Part shown: positions 24,665-37,142 of the stretch, in pieces
Layout: each line of letters starts with the position of its first letter
Position numbering within the stretch: position 1 is the first letter of the stretch
Assembly (NCBI RefSeq): GCF_026151205.1
Contig: NC_087082.1
Location: 18,507,401-18,571,400, forward strand
DNA from: Bolinopsis microptera
Lineage: Eukaryota; Ctenophora; Tentaculata; Lobata; Bolinopsidae
Reading direction: 5' to 3'
DNA length: 64,000 bases
Program-made: the position numbers and the translations under genes
The notes under the pieces: model-generated
Database searches by the model: none
What the model was told of the DNA's origin: nothing
Seen by the model: the letters and a program-made list of their open reading frames with translations, nothing else

Positions 24665-26243
24665 GACGATATAACAGCCCCTCTACAGCCACAATACAGC
24701 CAAAATACAGCCACAATACAGCCCCTATACGGCCACAATACAGCCACAATACAGCCCAAATAACGCCACAATACAGCCACAATACAGCCCCTATACGGCC
24801 ACAATACAGCCCCAATAACGCCACAATACAGCCACAATACATCCCCTATACGGCCACAATAACGCCACAATACAGCCACAATAAAACCATATACGGCCAC
24901 AATACAGCCCCTATACGGCCACAATACAGCCACAATAACGCCACAATACAACCACAATACAGCCCTTATACGGCCACAATACAGCCACAATACAGCCACA
25001 ATAAAACCATATACGGCCACAATACAGCCCCTATACGGCCACAATACAGCCACAATACAACCACAATACGGCCACAATACGGCCACAATACAGCCACAAT
25101 AACGCCACAAGACAACCACAATACAGCCCCTGTACAGCCCCTATACGGCCACAATACATCCACAATACAGCCACAATACAGTCACAATACAGCCACAATA
25201 TAGTCACAATACAGCCACAATACAGCCACAATACAGCCACAATACAGCCCCTATACAGCCACAATACAGCCTCTATACAGCCCCTATACAGCCACAATAC
25301 AGCCACAATACAGCCACGATACAGCCACAATACAGCCACAATACAGCCCCTATACAGTATACAGCCCCAATAACGCCACAATACAGCCACAATACAGCCA
25401 CAATACAGCCCCTATACAGCCACAATACAGCCACAATACAGCCACAATACAGCCACAATACAGCCACAATAAGGCCACATTACAGCCATAATACAGCCAC
25501 AATACAGCTGCATAATACAGCCACGATACAGCCACTATACAACTACAATACAGCCCCTATACAGCCACATTACAGCCCCTATACAGCCCCTATACAGCCA
25601 CAATACAGCCACAATACAACCACAATACGGCCACAATACGGCCACAATACAGCCACAATAACGCCACAATACAACCACAATACAGCCCCTGTACAGCCCC
25701 TATACGGCCACAATACATCCACAATACAGCCACAATACAGTCACAATACAGCCACAATATAGTCACAATACAGCCACAATACAGCCACAATACAGCCACA
25801 ATACAGCCCCTATACAGCCACAATACAGCCTCTATACAGCCCCTATACAGCCACAATACAGCCACAATACAGCCACGATACAGCCACAATACAGCCACAA
25901 TACAGCCCCTATACAGTATACAGCCCCAATAACGCCACAATACAGCCACAATACAGCCACAATACAGCCCCTATACAGCCACAATACAGCCACAATACAG
26001 CCACAATACAGCCACAATACAGCCACAATAAGGCCAAATTACAGCCATAATACAGCCACAATACAGCTGCATAATACAGCCACGATACAGCCACTATACA
26101 ACTACAATACAGCCCCTATACAGCCACATTACAGCCCCTATACAGCCCCTATACAGCCACAATACAGCCACAATACAGCCACAATACAGCCACAATACAG
26201 CCACGATACAGCCACAATGTAACTACAATACAGCCACGATACA
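24665..26243. repeat. 12-bp minisatellite with a 559-bp higher-order duplication
   Basis: Units of CCACAATACAGC and the variants CCCCTATACAGC, CCCCTATACGGC and CCACAATAACGC. A segment at about 25030-25588 is repeated at about 25589-26147 with nearly all the same variants in the same order (offset 559), so a block duplication followed the unit expansion. Minus-strand frames rich in Ala-Val-Leu-Trp-Leu-Tyr-Cys-Gly follow from the 12-bp period and are not called as genes. Confidence 0.95.
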
Positions 26244-26304
26244 GTACGTGCATGCGTGACCCGCTCGCCCAAATTTAAAAAAAATTCATGTTGAAAGGCC
26301 TTAC

Positions 26305-26385
26305 CTGGGGACCTCAGGCTATTATGTTCATAAACATATCGAATAGAGATTAGGCGGAATGACAGGCTGAGCGCGGCCCAGTAAG
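26305..26385 (-). repeat. Dispersed repeat shared with 781-858
   Basis: Reverse complement of the sequence in the left part of the first transposon (the GCGCGGCCCAG / GCGGCGCTCAG end and the AATAGAGATTAGGC core). It lies just after the 12-bp array. Confidence 0.6.
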
Positions 26386-26589
26386 AAAGGCCCTGAAGGT
26401 TTAAAAGTAAAACTGTTCGGTGTATTTTTGCTCATGATTCCCAATCGTAAATCAGCCTGGCCACAGAAGTGATAAGTTAAAAGTCATGACGTAAGTTGAA
26501 AATGCTTCCCTCTGGAAAGTAATTATGGGCAAAAAACTGTTTCGGTCACGTGACAGGCTAATAAAACATCAATTTTATTTAATAATAAT

Positions 26590-26900
26590 TGTTAACAATA
26601 ACGGCTCGGGTAAGGGTTACAGTTGTGGTCGACCGTTGACCATTGTTAATGATCTGGCCCGGCGCGCGCTACTTCGTAGCACTTGCCATTGTAGCGCGAT
26701 GCACTACTGGGTCGCGCCGCGCATCAAATAATTCTTCTCGCAACCACACCTTCGGTAGATCGGCGAGATGCACCACTGTGCCTCACCGAGCTGCGAAGGA
26801 TTGACATCGTGAATCAACACTTGCCATTTCGAGAAGAAAGCGGCGCGTGCTTCTTCGAAGAAATTTAGACGAGTAACATCCGTCAAGGTCGACCGTCGAC
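26590..26900. repeat. GC-rich dispersed repeat block
   Basis: Bounded by GGTCGACCGTTGAC (26628) and GGTCGACCGTCGAC (26887). It contains GGCGCGCGCTACTTCGTAGC, shared with 37669-37705. GCGAGAAG/TAGATCGGCG is shared in reverse complement with 38105-38165. CTTCGAAGAAATTTAGACG is shared with 41072-41095. It therefore combines pieces that are separated by the reverse transcriptase at 38-41 kb and may be a non-autonomous or rearranged relative. Degenerate TTAGGG-like words follow at 26905-26965. Confidence 0.65.
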
Positions 26901-27023
26901 TGGTAGGTTAGGGTTTTGGATTATGGATAGTTTTGGGGTTACGGTTAGGGATATTAAGGTTGAGATTACACAGGGGGGTCTGAAACCAGGTTTTCGATCA
27001 AATGCTGCCATTTGAAGTCAGAC

Positions 27024-27898
27024 GGCTAATATTAAATGGTAGTGGAGTCTGTGCAGCTCTCCCAGCCCACCTAATTTTACTGATTTGAAGGTCCCATTTT
27101 ATTGACCCAGTACAGGCTAATATTAAATGGTAGTGGAGTCTGTGCAGCTCTCCCAGCCCACCTAATTTTACTGATTTGAAGGTCACATTTTATTGACCCA
27201 GTACAGGCTAATATTAAATGGTAGTGGAGTCTGTGCAGCTCTCCCAGCCCACCTAATTTTACTGATTTGAAGGTCCCATTTTATTGACCCAGTACAGGCT
27301 AATATTAAATGGTAGTGGAGTCTGTGCAGCTCTCCCAGCCCACCTAATTTTACTGATTTGAAGGTCACATTTTATTGACCCAGTACAGGCTAATATTAAA
27401 TGGTAGTGGAGTCTGTGCAGCTCTCCCAGCCCACCTAATTTTACTGATTTGAAGGTCACATTTTATTGACCCAGTACAGGCTAATATTAAATGGTAGTGG
27501 AGTCTGTGCAGCTCTCCCAGCCCACCTTATTTTACTGATTTGAAGGTCCCATTTTATTGACCCAGTACAGGCTAATATTAAATGGTAGTGGAGTCTGTGC
27601 AGCTCTCCCAGCCCACCTAATTTTACTGATTTGAAGGTCCCATTTTATTGACCCAGTACAGGCTAATATTAAATGGTAGTGGAGTCTGTGCAGCTCTCCC
27701 AGCCCACCTAATTTTACTGATTTGAAGGTCCCATTTTATTGACCCAGTACAGGCTAATATTAAATGGTAGTGGAGTCTGTGCAGCTCTCCCAGCCCACCT
27801 AATTTTACTGATTTGAAGGTCACATTTTATTGACCCAGTACAGGCTAATATTAAATGGTAGTGGAGTCTGTGCAGCTCTCCCAGCCCACCTTATTTTA
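27024..27898. repeat. 91-bp tandem repeat
   Basis: Nearly ten copies of a 91-base unit beginning GGCTAATATTAAATGGTAGT and ending in TTGACCCAGTACA. Units alternate between AAGGTCCCA and AAGGTCACA. The sequence before it (26960-27000) is shared in reverse complement with 37314-37370. The minus-strand 60-66 codon frames are products of the period. Confidence 0.95.
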
Positions 27899-27899
27899 G

Positions 27900-28408
27900 A
27901 ATGGACTCTGTGCAACCCAGTGTTAGAGAGTGTCTTTTTTAAAAAAAGGTCTCACCCTCTAAAAAAACTCCCGTTGGAGATTTGTATATTTATTTTACAT
28001 TGGAAAACATTTCATTGTGTTTGACCTTAATTAAGGTCTATTTGTTTATTTCATTGTGTTTAAGCAACTTTAATTCTCTTTTTGAGAACTGATTCTTGTT
28101 ATAGAAGTACACTCTATACAGTAATCTGATTTATGAAAATACGGTGGAATGAGCAAATCTGTTAATGCCATATTATAGCCATATAAAATTTAGATTAAGA
28201 GGAGAGGAAGTAAAATATTTATAATGATAATGATGACTGAAAGTAGATTAAACGGCTATTATTTAAAAAATAGATGACTCCAAAGTCTATACCACCTATT
28301 AAGATTTTAATTTAACTTATTGTATTGTTTTTACTGTTTTACAGAGCCTAATAATTGAATTTTGTAGCAATTATTATTATTTATTAATAACATTTACAGT
28401 TATAGGTT
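27900..28408. other. Intergenic, no gene seen
   Basis: AT-rich sequence between the 91-bp array and the first exon of the ZSWIM-like gene. It probably includes that gene's promoter, but no specific element is recognisable. Confidence 0.5.
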
Positions 28409-31400
28409 ATGAGTTCTCAATTTGATGATGATTTTGTATCATCTGAAATTTACCCGCCCACTGTAAGTCATATAGTATTTATATCGATGTTCGGTGTAAA
28501 GCACGAGTAAAAGGTATGGTGCATGTTTTTCTATCTCCATAATGCATGTATATGGAATTCCATGTTCATGTCTTCCTTCCCAGTTCCACTTCCATGACAC
28601 ATTCCAGCACCATCATCTTATACTGCATGTAACCAAGAATAAGGTATTTGTTGTTCATATCTTGTTGTTCATATCTTCAGTTCCAGATTCACCTCACAAA
28701 ACACCGCCTCTCGGATTAAAAGTTAGGATCAAAGCATTTTAATTGCGAAAGAAAAAGTTGTACCTTTGTACGGAAGGAGTCCTTTTACATCTTGACTCTC
28801 TTCGTATGACTATCAAGCTACAGCTTTAAAAGCAGAGAAGTTAGTTTAATGACAATTATAGACAAAGCCAGGACCATTGAGTGTAAAACTAAAATCTTGT
28901 ACGTTTGAACATTTATCTCTGCAGGCGTCACAAAGAAAAGAAAAGGAAGCTGTCAGCAACAATTTATTTGGTTCTACAAAACCTTTCTCGGTATGAGTGG
29001 TTTGAGCGTATTTATATTGTGATATTATTTGCACTACTATTAGTTTGATGACAAATTGGAAGTAAAACGTACAGGTTTGAATTCGTTTGTCATTATCTCC
29101 AAATGCAATTGCTGTTATTTAACATTATTTAATTTCGAAAAACGGAGCAACCTTTTTTATTACAGGTCTACAAGAAGTCACTCGAAGAAGCTGTTAAAGA
29201 AATAAGAAATGATTTGGTAAAAGAAGAAGGGCTAAAATGGCCAATTTCCGATTCCCGAAAGACGAAACAAACCGGTAAATATCTGCGATTTCAAAAATTT
29301 GTATTTAATACTCATCAAACCTTTACAGAATCCAGCAATTATAACGTATAAGATAAGAATAAAATTAAATTCAAACTATGTATTCCCCGTCTGTAAAATC
29401 ACGGGCTTTGAGTGGTGGTTTCCCACGACACTTAGATGGTAGAGAAATGTCCATGTATGCTACTCGATCACTAACTTGGTGGTATGAGACAACATTTGAT
29501 ACAAATCTTCTGTTGATGATAAAACCGAGTCCGCCATGCCAAGACAACTTCTGGTCGAACAAAAGAAGCCTGTGGTTGCCGGGTATAATAGTGTCTGAGT
29601 GTTTAGACACCTTAGTTTCTTGGAGGGCTATAACATCCAAGTTGTATCTGTTGCAATCATCTGCAGCAAGATGCTGCGAGTATTCCTGACTAATGCCTCT
29701 AACATTCCATGTAAAGTGGAGAAAAGCCAACGTGGAAGGAACTGAACAAAAACCGAACAAAACAAAGCTGAAGAGAAGTACTGTAAGCTTCTTGGAAGCG
29801 TCAGACGATCTGGTCGTAGTAGCTACTCCCATGTGTGCTCGTCACAGCAACACGCCATCCTAAAACATCTTAAACTTATAATTATAATTATTGCAAAACA
29901 ATATACTGTTACTAGAAACCTGCTAGTCGAAAGCTTTGTTCGAGGAACTTAACAATCTGAGCCAGTTATAAAATCATGACGTAGCATACAGCATGGTAAC
30001 GCCCGTTGTTAATCTGTGGTTGCTTGCGCACGTGTATTTTTAACGTTGCTAGGCGACGAAGCAGTAAAACTTTGCTAAAATATCGACATTATTCTAACCT
30101 CACTAGTCACTTCCGACATAAATTTAAAAAAATCTAAACGACATTATTCTAACGGTTATTGACCTCACTTTCGACGTTAATTATAAATAATCTAAAGCCT
30201 TAATCAAAATTCTAAGAATGCTATCTTTTATTCCTGTCCTTTTTCTACAACTCTGCTAAAATCGGCGAGGTTTCAACTCCATTTGCGAGCTGGAATTGGT
30301 CAGGCCAAAGGGTCATTTTTAGGTCGATTTTCAGTGTTTTTTCTTGTCCCCGTTGCCGTACCGGGGGTATTTCGTCAAGTTTAAAATATAGTATACTAGA
30401 TAAGTACATTTTATAAATTAAAGAAATCATAAGTTGAACTGAAACCAAACATTTTTTTGTTGTACTAAATTGATTTAATCAGGTGCTAAACTCAACGTGT
30501 CGTTTTGCTACGGTCCAGTAGAGTTTGAGGACGCTCCCTTCATTAAAAGCAGACAGTGCTTTCTGAGGTGTCCCCATCGTGCCCCAAAGAACAGGAAACC
30601 TGCTACAAATGTTGGTTTTTAAGTTAATTTTACAAATCTTTCTTTTGTTAAGCTTAGAAGTTACGGCGCTGTTCTGAAATTAGAATAGTCCGATCTCATA
30701 ACATTTTATTTCAGGATAAAGGAAAACAACGCATTAGAAAGCTGAAAATTAAAAGTACAAACTGTGAAGCAGAGATACGTCTTTATGAATACAAAGTGTT
30801 TACAGTTAACCGGGTAATAATTTCTTTACTGATTCTGTTTTAAAACAAACAAGTGACACTTGTTTTACGGATTTAAAATTAAATTAGCTGTAACTTTAAA
30901 CTTTTAAAGGGAAGGATTAAATTATTTCGTTCATCATTTAAAAAAATAATCCTTGCCCTATGAGAGAGCGGCTATAATCGTAATCAAAGTTAAGTGTTGA
31001 GTTTTATTTCAAAATACTGTGGATTCCTCCATTTTTACAGTATTTAAAAACTATTTGCATCTATAACTGTTACCATCGGCTACCTGTCACCGTGTACATT
31101 GAACCATGGGAAGTAATCAGAAGCAAAATGGCAGTGAAAACTTTAATATCATCACCGGGAAACTCCTCGATAAGGCTGCAATACCTATCAGACCGGTTAT
31201 CTCCGCTTTTGGCAGTGTTCAAGGTCGTTCGTCCATTATCAAACAACTCGATCAGTTAATGGTTCCGTCACTTGAAAGTTGTGCATAGTTTCTCGGTATT
31301 GCTCTTGCTGATCAGAAGGGTTTCAAGATCTCTGCTGAGCCAGCTATTATGGATCGTGTTTATTTCGGGTTCAGAGCTTTCTTGCCCGCCAAATGTAAGG

Positions 31401-34400
31401 AATGTAGCGAGGACTATGTTACTGACCACGAACCTAAGGTACCACCTTTTACGACTGCTTTAGATGTTTCAAAGGCACTTATAATTGCGAGAGGAACAGA
31501 GTACTGTACGAGACACTATCCAAAATGAATGCCCATTGCCCCTGCAGGATTTGTTTGGTTGTGTGATATTAGTATTATAATATTGTTGATCCGATAGAAC
31601 CCAGAGAACATAAGTCACGTCATAATTCTGGAATATTCCCTACTGGGATTCAGTCTTCTGACAGCTCTAATGACTTAATCTTATCAAGCATTGCTCTCCA
31701 GTCTCCAGAACGCTTTATCGTCAACCCAATGTCCTTTACAATAATTGTTACTTTACCAGGTTCCTGAAGGAGCTAGCAGGACAGAGAGAGCGGATGCAAT
31801 AGCAGCAGTGAGAGAAAGTGCTGAAGACACGTCCGCATTTGAGCTTCACACTCTGGCTTACCAAATCTGCAGAAACCACAACCACAAAATTGTTCCTCAA
31901 CGAAACGCTGTATCATCTGGTTTGTTCTGTTATAAACAGTATTACTATACGTCTTTCTACCTCCTTACGTCTATTACTCCAAAACTTAAACTTTTTGTAT
32001 ATCCTTAAGCTTACTTACTAAGCATCGTTAGTCAGCCACCACTGCCAATAAAACAACGCTTTGACTTCAATTGTCGGTAAAAACCTTTTCATTTATCCTC
32101 AATAAATGTATTTAATTGTAGTTGTGAAAATAGTTTAATTGCAGTTGTGAAAATAGTATATATATTTATACATGTTATATATGTATGTATCACGACAATC
32201 TATCGTAAAACAGGTGTTCCAGAAAACCAAATTCCCGATGCTCCTGAAACCTGAAACTTTTTTTGCATTCGATTTGATCAACATCTAGACGCCCTGCAAA
32301 ATTTCAGATCTCTAGTTACTCAATTTTAACATGGTTTTTAAGGCACCTGAATATGGTTATTTTGTGTTTTTTACAGAATTTCGTATAACAGTGCTGGCGA
32401 GTATTTTACGCAAATTTCTTAAAATCTTTACATAACTATTTCTTATTCCCGTCATCTTTGACATTAAATGAGAATATTTTGAACTAAAATTAAATCTGCT
32501 GAACGACTTCTTAATCCCCGAAAAATAGTAAAGGGGGAAAAATAGTAAAGGGGGTAAAATAGTAAAGGGGGTAAATAGTAAATGAGGGTAAATAGTAAAT
32601 TGCGGTCTATAGTAAATAGGGGTAAATAGTAAATGGGGGTAAATAGTAACATTTTAAAATTTCAGAAGACATGGAGTTCCTCACTAAGATGAACTCCATA
32701 GGAGTTGTAGGAGACTCCACCCTGACTGCTCAGATGAATTACCAAGCGCAGCTAGGAGGAACACACTCCTGCATCTCCTCGTTTGATGTTCAAACGGTTG
32801 CCAACAAACGACGGAAGCTCCAAGACAGGAAATGTAAGTTCTGTTTACTTATATCTCCGTGCCGTGCAGTCCTGTTGAGTACGGCGGTTTCACGCCGTAG
32901 AGTCTCGGATCCGGTAGAATTATATTAAACATTTAAAGAATAGTTGAAGGTAGATTTGTCTCGATACATACTTTAAAGTTTAGTGGAAAAAAGTATGTAT
33001 GAACTGCTTGTCTTGGTACTCTAAGTGCTATTGAAAAGTAATCTTGCAAAAATCTGTCAGCTGGATTGGATGGAGATATGAAACGGTTAGAAGAACTTGT
33101 CGCTGAAGAAAGAGACAAAAGCAAAGAAAGCTTAATCTTCGTTCGGTATCCGACCGAGGAGAATAGTGAATTTGGCTTTTTGTATCAAAGTGGTGCGTCC
33201 TTTGTGCTAAACATCGTTACTGACCATTCAACAACTATTTTTTATGTTTTTATTCTTCTGATTCTTGCATATATGCAATTGTTTTCGGAAAACTTAATGC
33301 CTATTTCAGCATTTATGAAGCACTTACTGTCCGTGTATGGAAATATGACAGTTTATTTGGACGCAACACATAATGTGTGTGACTTTGCAGATATATCGCT
33401 GTTTATTTTGGCTGTCAGAACCAACTGCGGGTTTCAGGTATTACTATGAATTAGCTACTTACAGCTTTATAAAACCAACTAAAGGTGATATCAACCTCAT
33501 TTATAGCTCCGTTAGTCTTAGTCTATGAAATCAAAATAACAATATAATCGTGAACATTTCAGCCAGTGGCTGTGTGGCTCTCCAGTAGAGAGGAAGGTAT
33601 TAGCATAACAGAGTACTTGCAAATGCTGAAAGATGCCAACCCAAATTGGTCACCACGATTCGCCATGTGCGACAATTGTGGAGCGGAATTCAATGGTTTT
33701 TTGAGTGTGTTTCCAGCAAACTCGAGTGAGTTGTAATACCAAATTGATAAATTAGTTTAAATCTGATGGTATTCGATTCAGGGGTGACCAATTAAATTTA
33801 CTGTGAGGTACTCCTCAGCTCAGACGCAACTAATTACCTTATTTGATATAGCCATATTACATGTCTGGTTAAATTAGCATTATCACGACTGGGTTTGTTC
33901 ATATCGATGTGTCGTTGCAGGTAAAAACTATGGAGGAGTGAAGTGTCTCATTTGTACCTTCCATTTACTCCAGGTAAAATTCACTACATTATTATTTAGT
34001 TATTTTATTTACCAGCCCCTGCTTGCTTATTATAATATAGAATATAATACACTATTATCTTTCACCTAGCCCCCCGGCCCCAGTCCTCATATCTAAGATA
34101 TGATATCACGTCGATAATTTTAGGCTTGGAGAAAGTGGATTTATAAGAGTGACAACAACGTTCACCCTAATCAGCGAGAAGCAGATCTCGACCTACTTCG
34201 AGATATCCTGTATGCCAAAGATTGGTTAGAAATACAAAGAAAGGTCGATGAGCTGAAGAATAAAGCATCACCACAAGTAAAGCGGTACTACATGTCAAAC
34301 TACGATCCTATAATAGAAGTAAGTAACAATCCTGATTTTTTTGTCCAAATAAACCCGAGATTGTGACTGTATTCCTTAAATACTATAGCTTAGGTATGAA

Positions 34401-36225
34401 ATAATAACTTATGAATCTGCCGTAAATTTTATGCATTTACTAATCAATTTCAAAGAGATGGGCATTGTGCTATCGGACGAAGAGGATCGACAAAAGCAAT
34501 ACTAACAACGGTGTTGAAATAATGAATAAGGTCTTCAAGTACAGCAGCGAAAAAAAGAGAGGAAAAGTGATCCCAGTGCCAGAAATGATAACGGTGGGTT
34601 ATGGTGCTCCTATCTTTTCAGCTGAACATAATATTATATTGAATAGAAATTGAATATAATATGGGCGCAATATCCCCCATCCCTATTATCTCGTTATTGT
34701 AAGATCAAAGTTGTATGACTATAGATATCAATGGCTTAATACAAATAAGCTTGTTTGACATATTTTTGTCTATCAGACATTGCCACGATTTGAATGAAAA
34801 AAGGGGAAGGATGTTAGGAAGAGAGCTAAAGTTACATAGCGGCCGCACATTTTCTCAGTTTCAACAGGGTCCTATTCCACGAATTTCTTGGTGATCTTGT
34901 AGCTCTTCTGGGTAACTTCAGTTCTTTCTTTAATACTTTATTTCCCCAGCTTCTTCTGCGAGACTTTCTGAGGAAGAAAGAAGCCTCGTATAGAGAGGAG
35001 AACTTCTCCAATGACGAGAAGATGAAGGAGCCAATGAGTAACATACCCTGTTACATGGTGGAGGCACCAAAACTTCTATGGAATTGGTGGAAGAAGGAGA
35101 GAAAACTTCGTCTGAAATATGATGAGGGTGAGTTAAAAGTTTCAAACCTGTTTAAAACGACGACACTAACTTGGTTAGTGTCGTTATATGTGTAAGAAGG
35201 CAAATTTATGGAGATTCGAGTATTTTTCGTAGTAATTTGTGAGTTTGTGGTCTCTCTTTAATGTTTTAATAACAGCTAGTAATTTTAGAAGGTAAACGGT
35301 CGAGCAAAGTATGCAAGGTTGTTGACGGAGTTTTCCTTGTGAGCTCCTCTCACCGGTCTGAACCCCACAAACTAAACATCAGAGGACCAACTTGTACCTG
35401 CAGAAATTTCTGCAGGACTCACTTCCCCTGCAGACATATGTTTCAAGCTATAGATGATGGTTTGATGGTATGGGAGGACCTGCCTGAGGATTACAGAAAC
35501 ATACCGTTCTTCATAAAAGATAAAGGTCTGTTTAATTGATCTTTAATCTGTTTGCATGTTAACATTCCAATTTTAATATTGAGGTTTATGACTTTTTCAT
35601 GTGTTATGGCCGACGGTCGTGCGTCCCCGTCAATGTAGGAGGTGTGGAGCATTCCGAATGACAGTAGAGAAAATTTTGAACGTTTCAACAGTAAATATCA
35701 TGTTACTAAAGCATCACTTCGACTCCGAGGCGAGGCATCCGTGTGAACCCTGGTTTTTATCAGGGTTGTACAGACAAAGATGATTTTGTCTGTTAAAGTG
35801 GGTAATCACCCTCTGACATCTGAGTCATAAATCACACCTCCGCAAGTTTTTCCAGGTTTTCCCTATTATATTCTTTGCTTCCAATTCTTATAAAGTTATA
35901 ATAGTCAAAATCCAATATTATTTTTGCAGGAAGTGATATTGGGATATGGCCAGCTGATGTAAACAAATGTTGTGATTATCCAGCATCAGAAGATGAAGAT
36001 GAAGAAGAAGAAGAAGATGAAGAGGTTGGAGAAAATAGGAATGCGAGAAAGAAGAAACGGGATATAGACTATAAAGGAGATTGGCGGGAAGTTACAAACA
36101 GATTTATTTCATTCGTTAATGATCCCGGGTTTGACGTGATGGACGATGATGTCCGTACATTATTTTTAAAGAAACTTACAGATACCGCCAATGATATGGC
36201 ACCCTATGTTTACAAAAGAAACTAA
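28409..36225 (+). CDS. MULE-transposase / ZSWIM-like protein, 18 exons, probably domesticated
   Basis: Exons are 28409-28462, 28584-28643, 28925-28990, 29166-29274, 30483-30610, 30715-30813, 31041-31223, 31289-31438, 31760-31919, 32666-32833, 33061-33437, 33563-33725, 33921-33973, 34124-34318, 34456-34593, 34950-35127, 35289-35525 and 35930-36225. Every junction is GT-AG and all phases agree, giving 937 residues without a stop. Motifs in order: a Cys/His-containing N-terminal domain (SFCYGP..., CFLRCPHR) resembling the FLYWCH/ZSWIM DNA-binding region; MTVYLDATHNV as the first DDE aspartate; FAMCDNCGAEFNGF as the second; KCLICTFHLLQ as the C/H segment; NTNNGVEIMNKVFKY; and the SWIM zinc finger in CTCRNFC...CRHMF. 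The C-terminus has an acidic run (EDEDEEEEEDEE) then KKK. I see no TIRs around it, and the frame is intact with many introns, which favours a host gene. Exons 7 and 8 (31041-31438) are the least certain, since another frame there is also open. Confidence 0.75.
29371..29832 (-). pseudogene. AP-endonuclease fragment of a non-LTR retrotransposon
   Basis: It lies antisense in intron 4 of the ZSWIM-like gene. FTWNVRGI, VIALQETKV and GGLGFIINR are the first conserved motifs of the APE-type endonuclease of LINE ORF2. The fragment starts with a hydrophobic leader (LTVLLFSFVLFGF) unusual for such a protein and stops after about 150 residues, before the catalytic SDH-type C-terminal motifs. No reverse transcriptase follows on this strand, so it is a truncated relic. 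Confidence 0.75.
32520..32650. repeat. Short AT-rich minisatellite (GGGGGTAAATAGTAAAT)
   Basis: Seven to eight imperfect units of about 15-18 bases (AAATAGTAAAGGGGGT and variants), directly upstream of exon 10 of the ZSWIM-like gene. Confidence 0.85.
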
Positions 36226-36369
36226 TACAGATATTATAAATAACATACGTCTGATAATATATAATCAGCAATCATTTATAGATATTAGATATTAAGCCAA
36301 CCGTGTAATGATATTCTACCGCACTAAAGGTAAGCTTTATATCTCAGTATTTTAAATCTCCTTCTCGGT

Positions 36370-36905
36370 ATTTAATCTTCGTCTCCATTTCTGATTAGTG
36401 TTCATTCTCTGTCTCAGTGTTCATTCTTTGGCTCTCTAATTAATCTCTTTCTCACTGTTCATTCTTTGTCTCATTGTTCACTGTTTCACTGTTCATCCTC
36501 CGTCTTAGCGTTAATTCTCTGTCTCACTGTCCATTCACTGTTTCACTGTTCATCCTCAGCGTTAATTCTCTGTCTCACTGTCCATTCACTGTTTCACTGT
36601 TCTTTCTCAGAATTAATTCTCTGTCTCACTGTATATTCTCTGTTTTACTGTTCTTCCTCAGCGTTAATTCTCTGTCTCACTGTATATTCTCTGTTTTACT
36701 GTTCTTCCTCAGCGTTAATTCTCTGTCTCACTGTATATTCTCTGTTTCACTGTTCATCCTCAGCGTTAATTCTCTGTCTCACTGTACATTCTCTGTTTCA
36801 CTGTTCATCCTCCGTCTTAGTATTAATTCTCTGTCTCAGTGTTCATTCTCTGTCCTGCTGTTTAATCTTCGTCTTACTTTTCAATTTCTTTCTAAGTGTT
36901 ACTGT
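36370..36905. repeat. Pyrimidine-rich minisatellite downstream of the ZSWIM-like gene
   Basis: Tandem units built from TTCTCTGTCTCACTGT and GTTCATCCTCAGCGTTAA with a composite period of about 55-57 bases. Two overlapping plus-strand frames of 166 and 176 codons across it are repeat-driven (Ser/Leu/Cys-rich, no motif) and are not called. Confidence 0.85.
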
Positions 36906-37142
36906 GAGAAGAAAAGAAAGCCGTATGATATTGTTGTTAAAAGCTTGTCCCCTTCAATTAAAATGATATTTCGACATATAGAAAACGATGTAATGGAACA
37001 TTAGATTTTGTTACAAAATATGGACAGTTTTGTTATTGTTTTTGTTATTGTACAAAACGTGAGGCGCGGCGACATAATAAATTTTAGAAATGCTCGCGCA
37101 TTTTGATGATCTGGCGCGCGTCCACTACCATTTAACGTTACC

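Noticed and set aside
24612-26094. Trp/Tyr/Cys-rich minus-strand frames resembling membrane proteins
   Set aside because: Purely the translation of a 12-bp repeat; no start context, splice site or non-repetitive domain.
26905-26965. Telomere-like TTAGGG words
   Set aside because: Only two exact TTAGGG words in degenerate context; not enough to call an interstitial telomere.
36466-37004. Two overlapping Ser/Leu-rich frames of 166 and 176 codons
   Set aside because: Both follow a tandem repeat of about 55-57 bases in different frames; at most one could be real, and neither has motifs.
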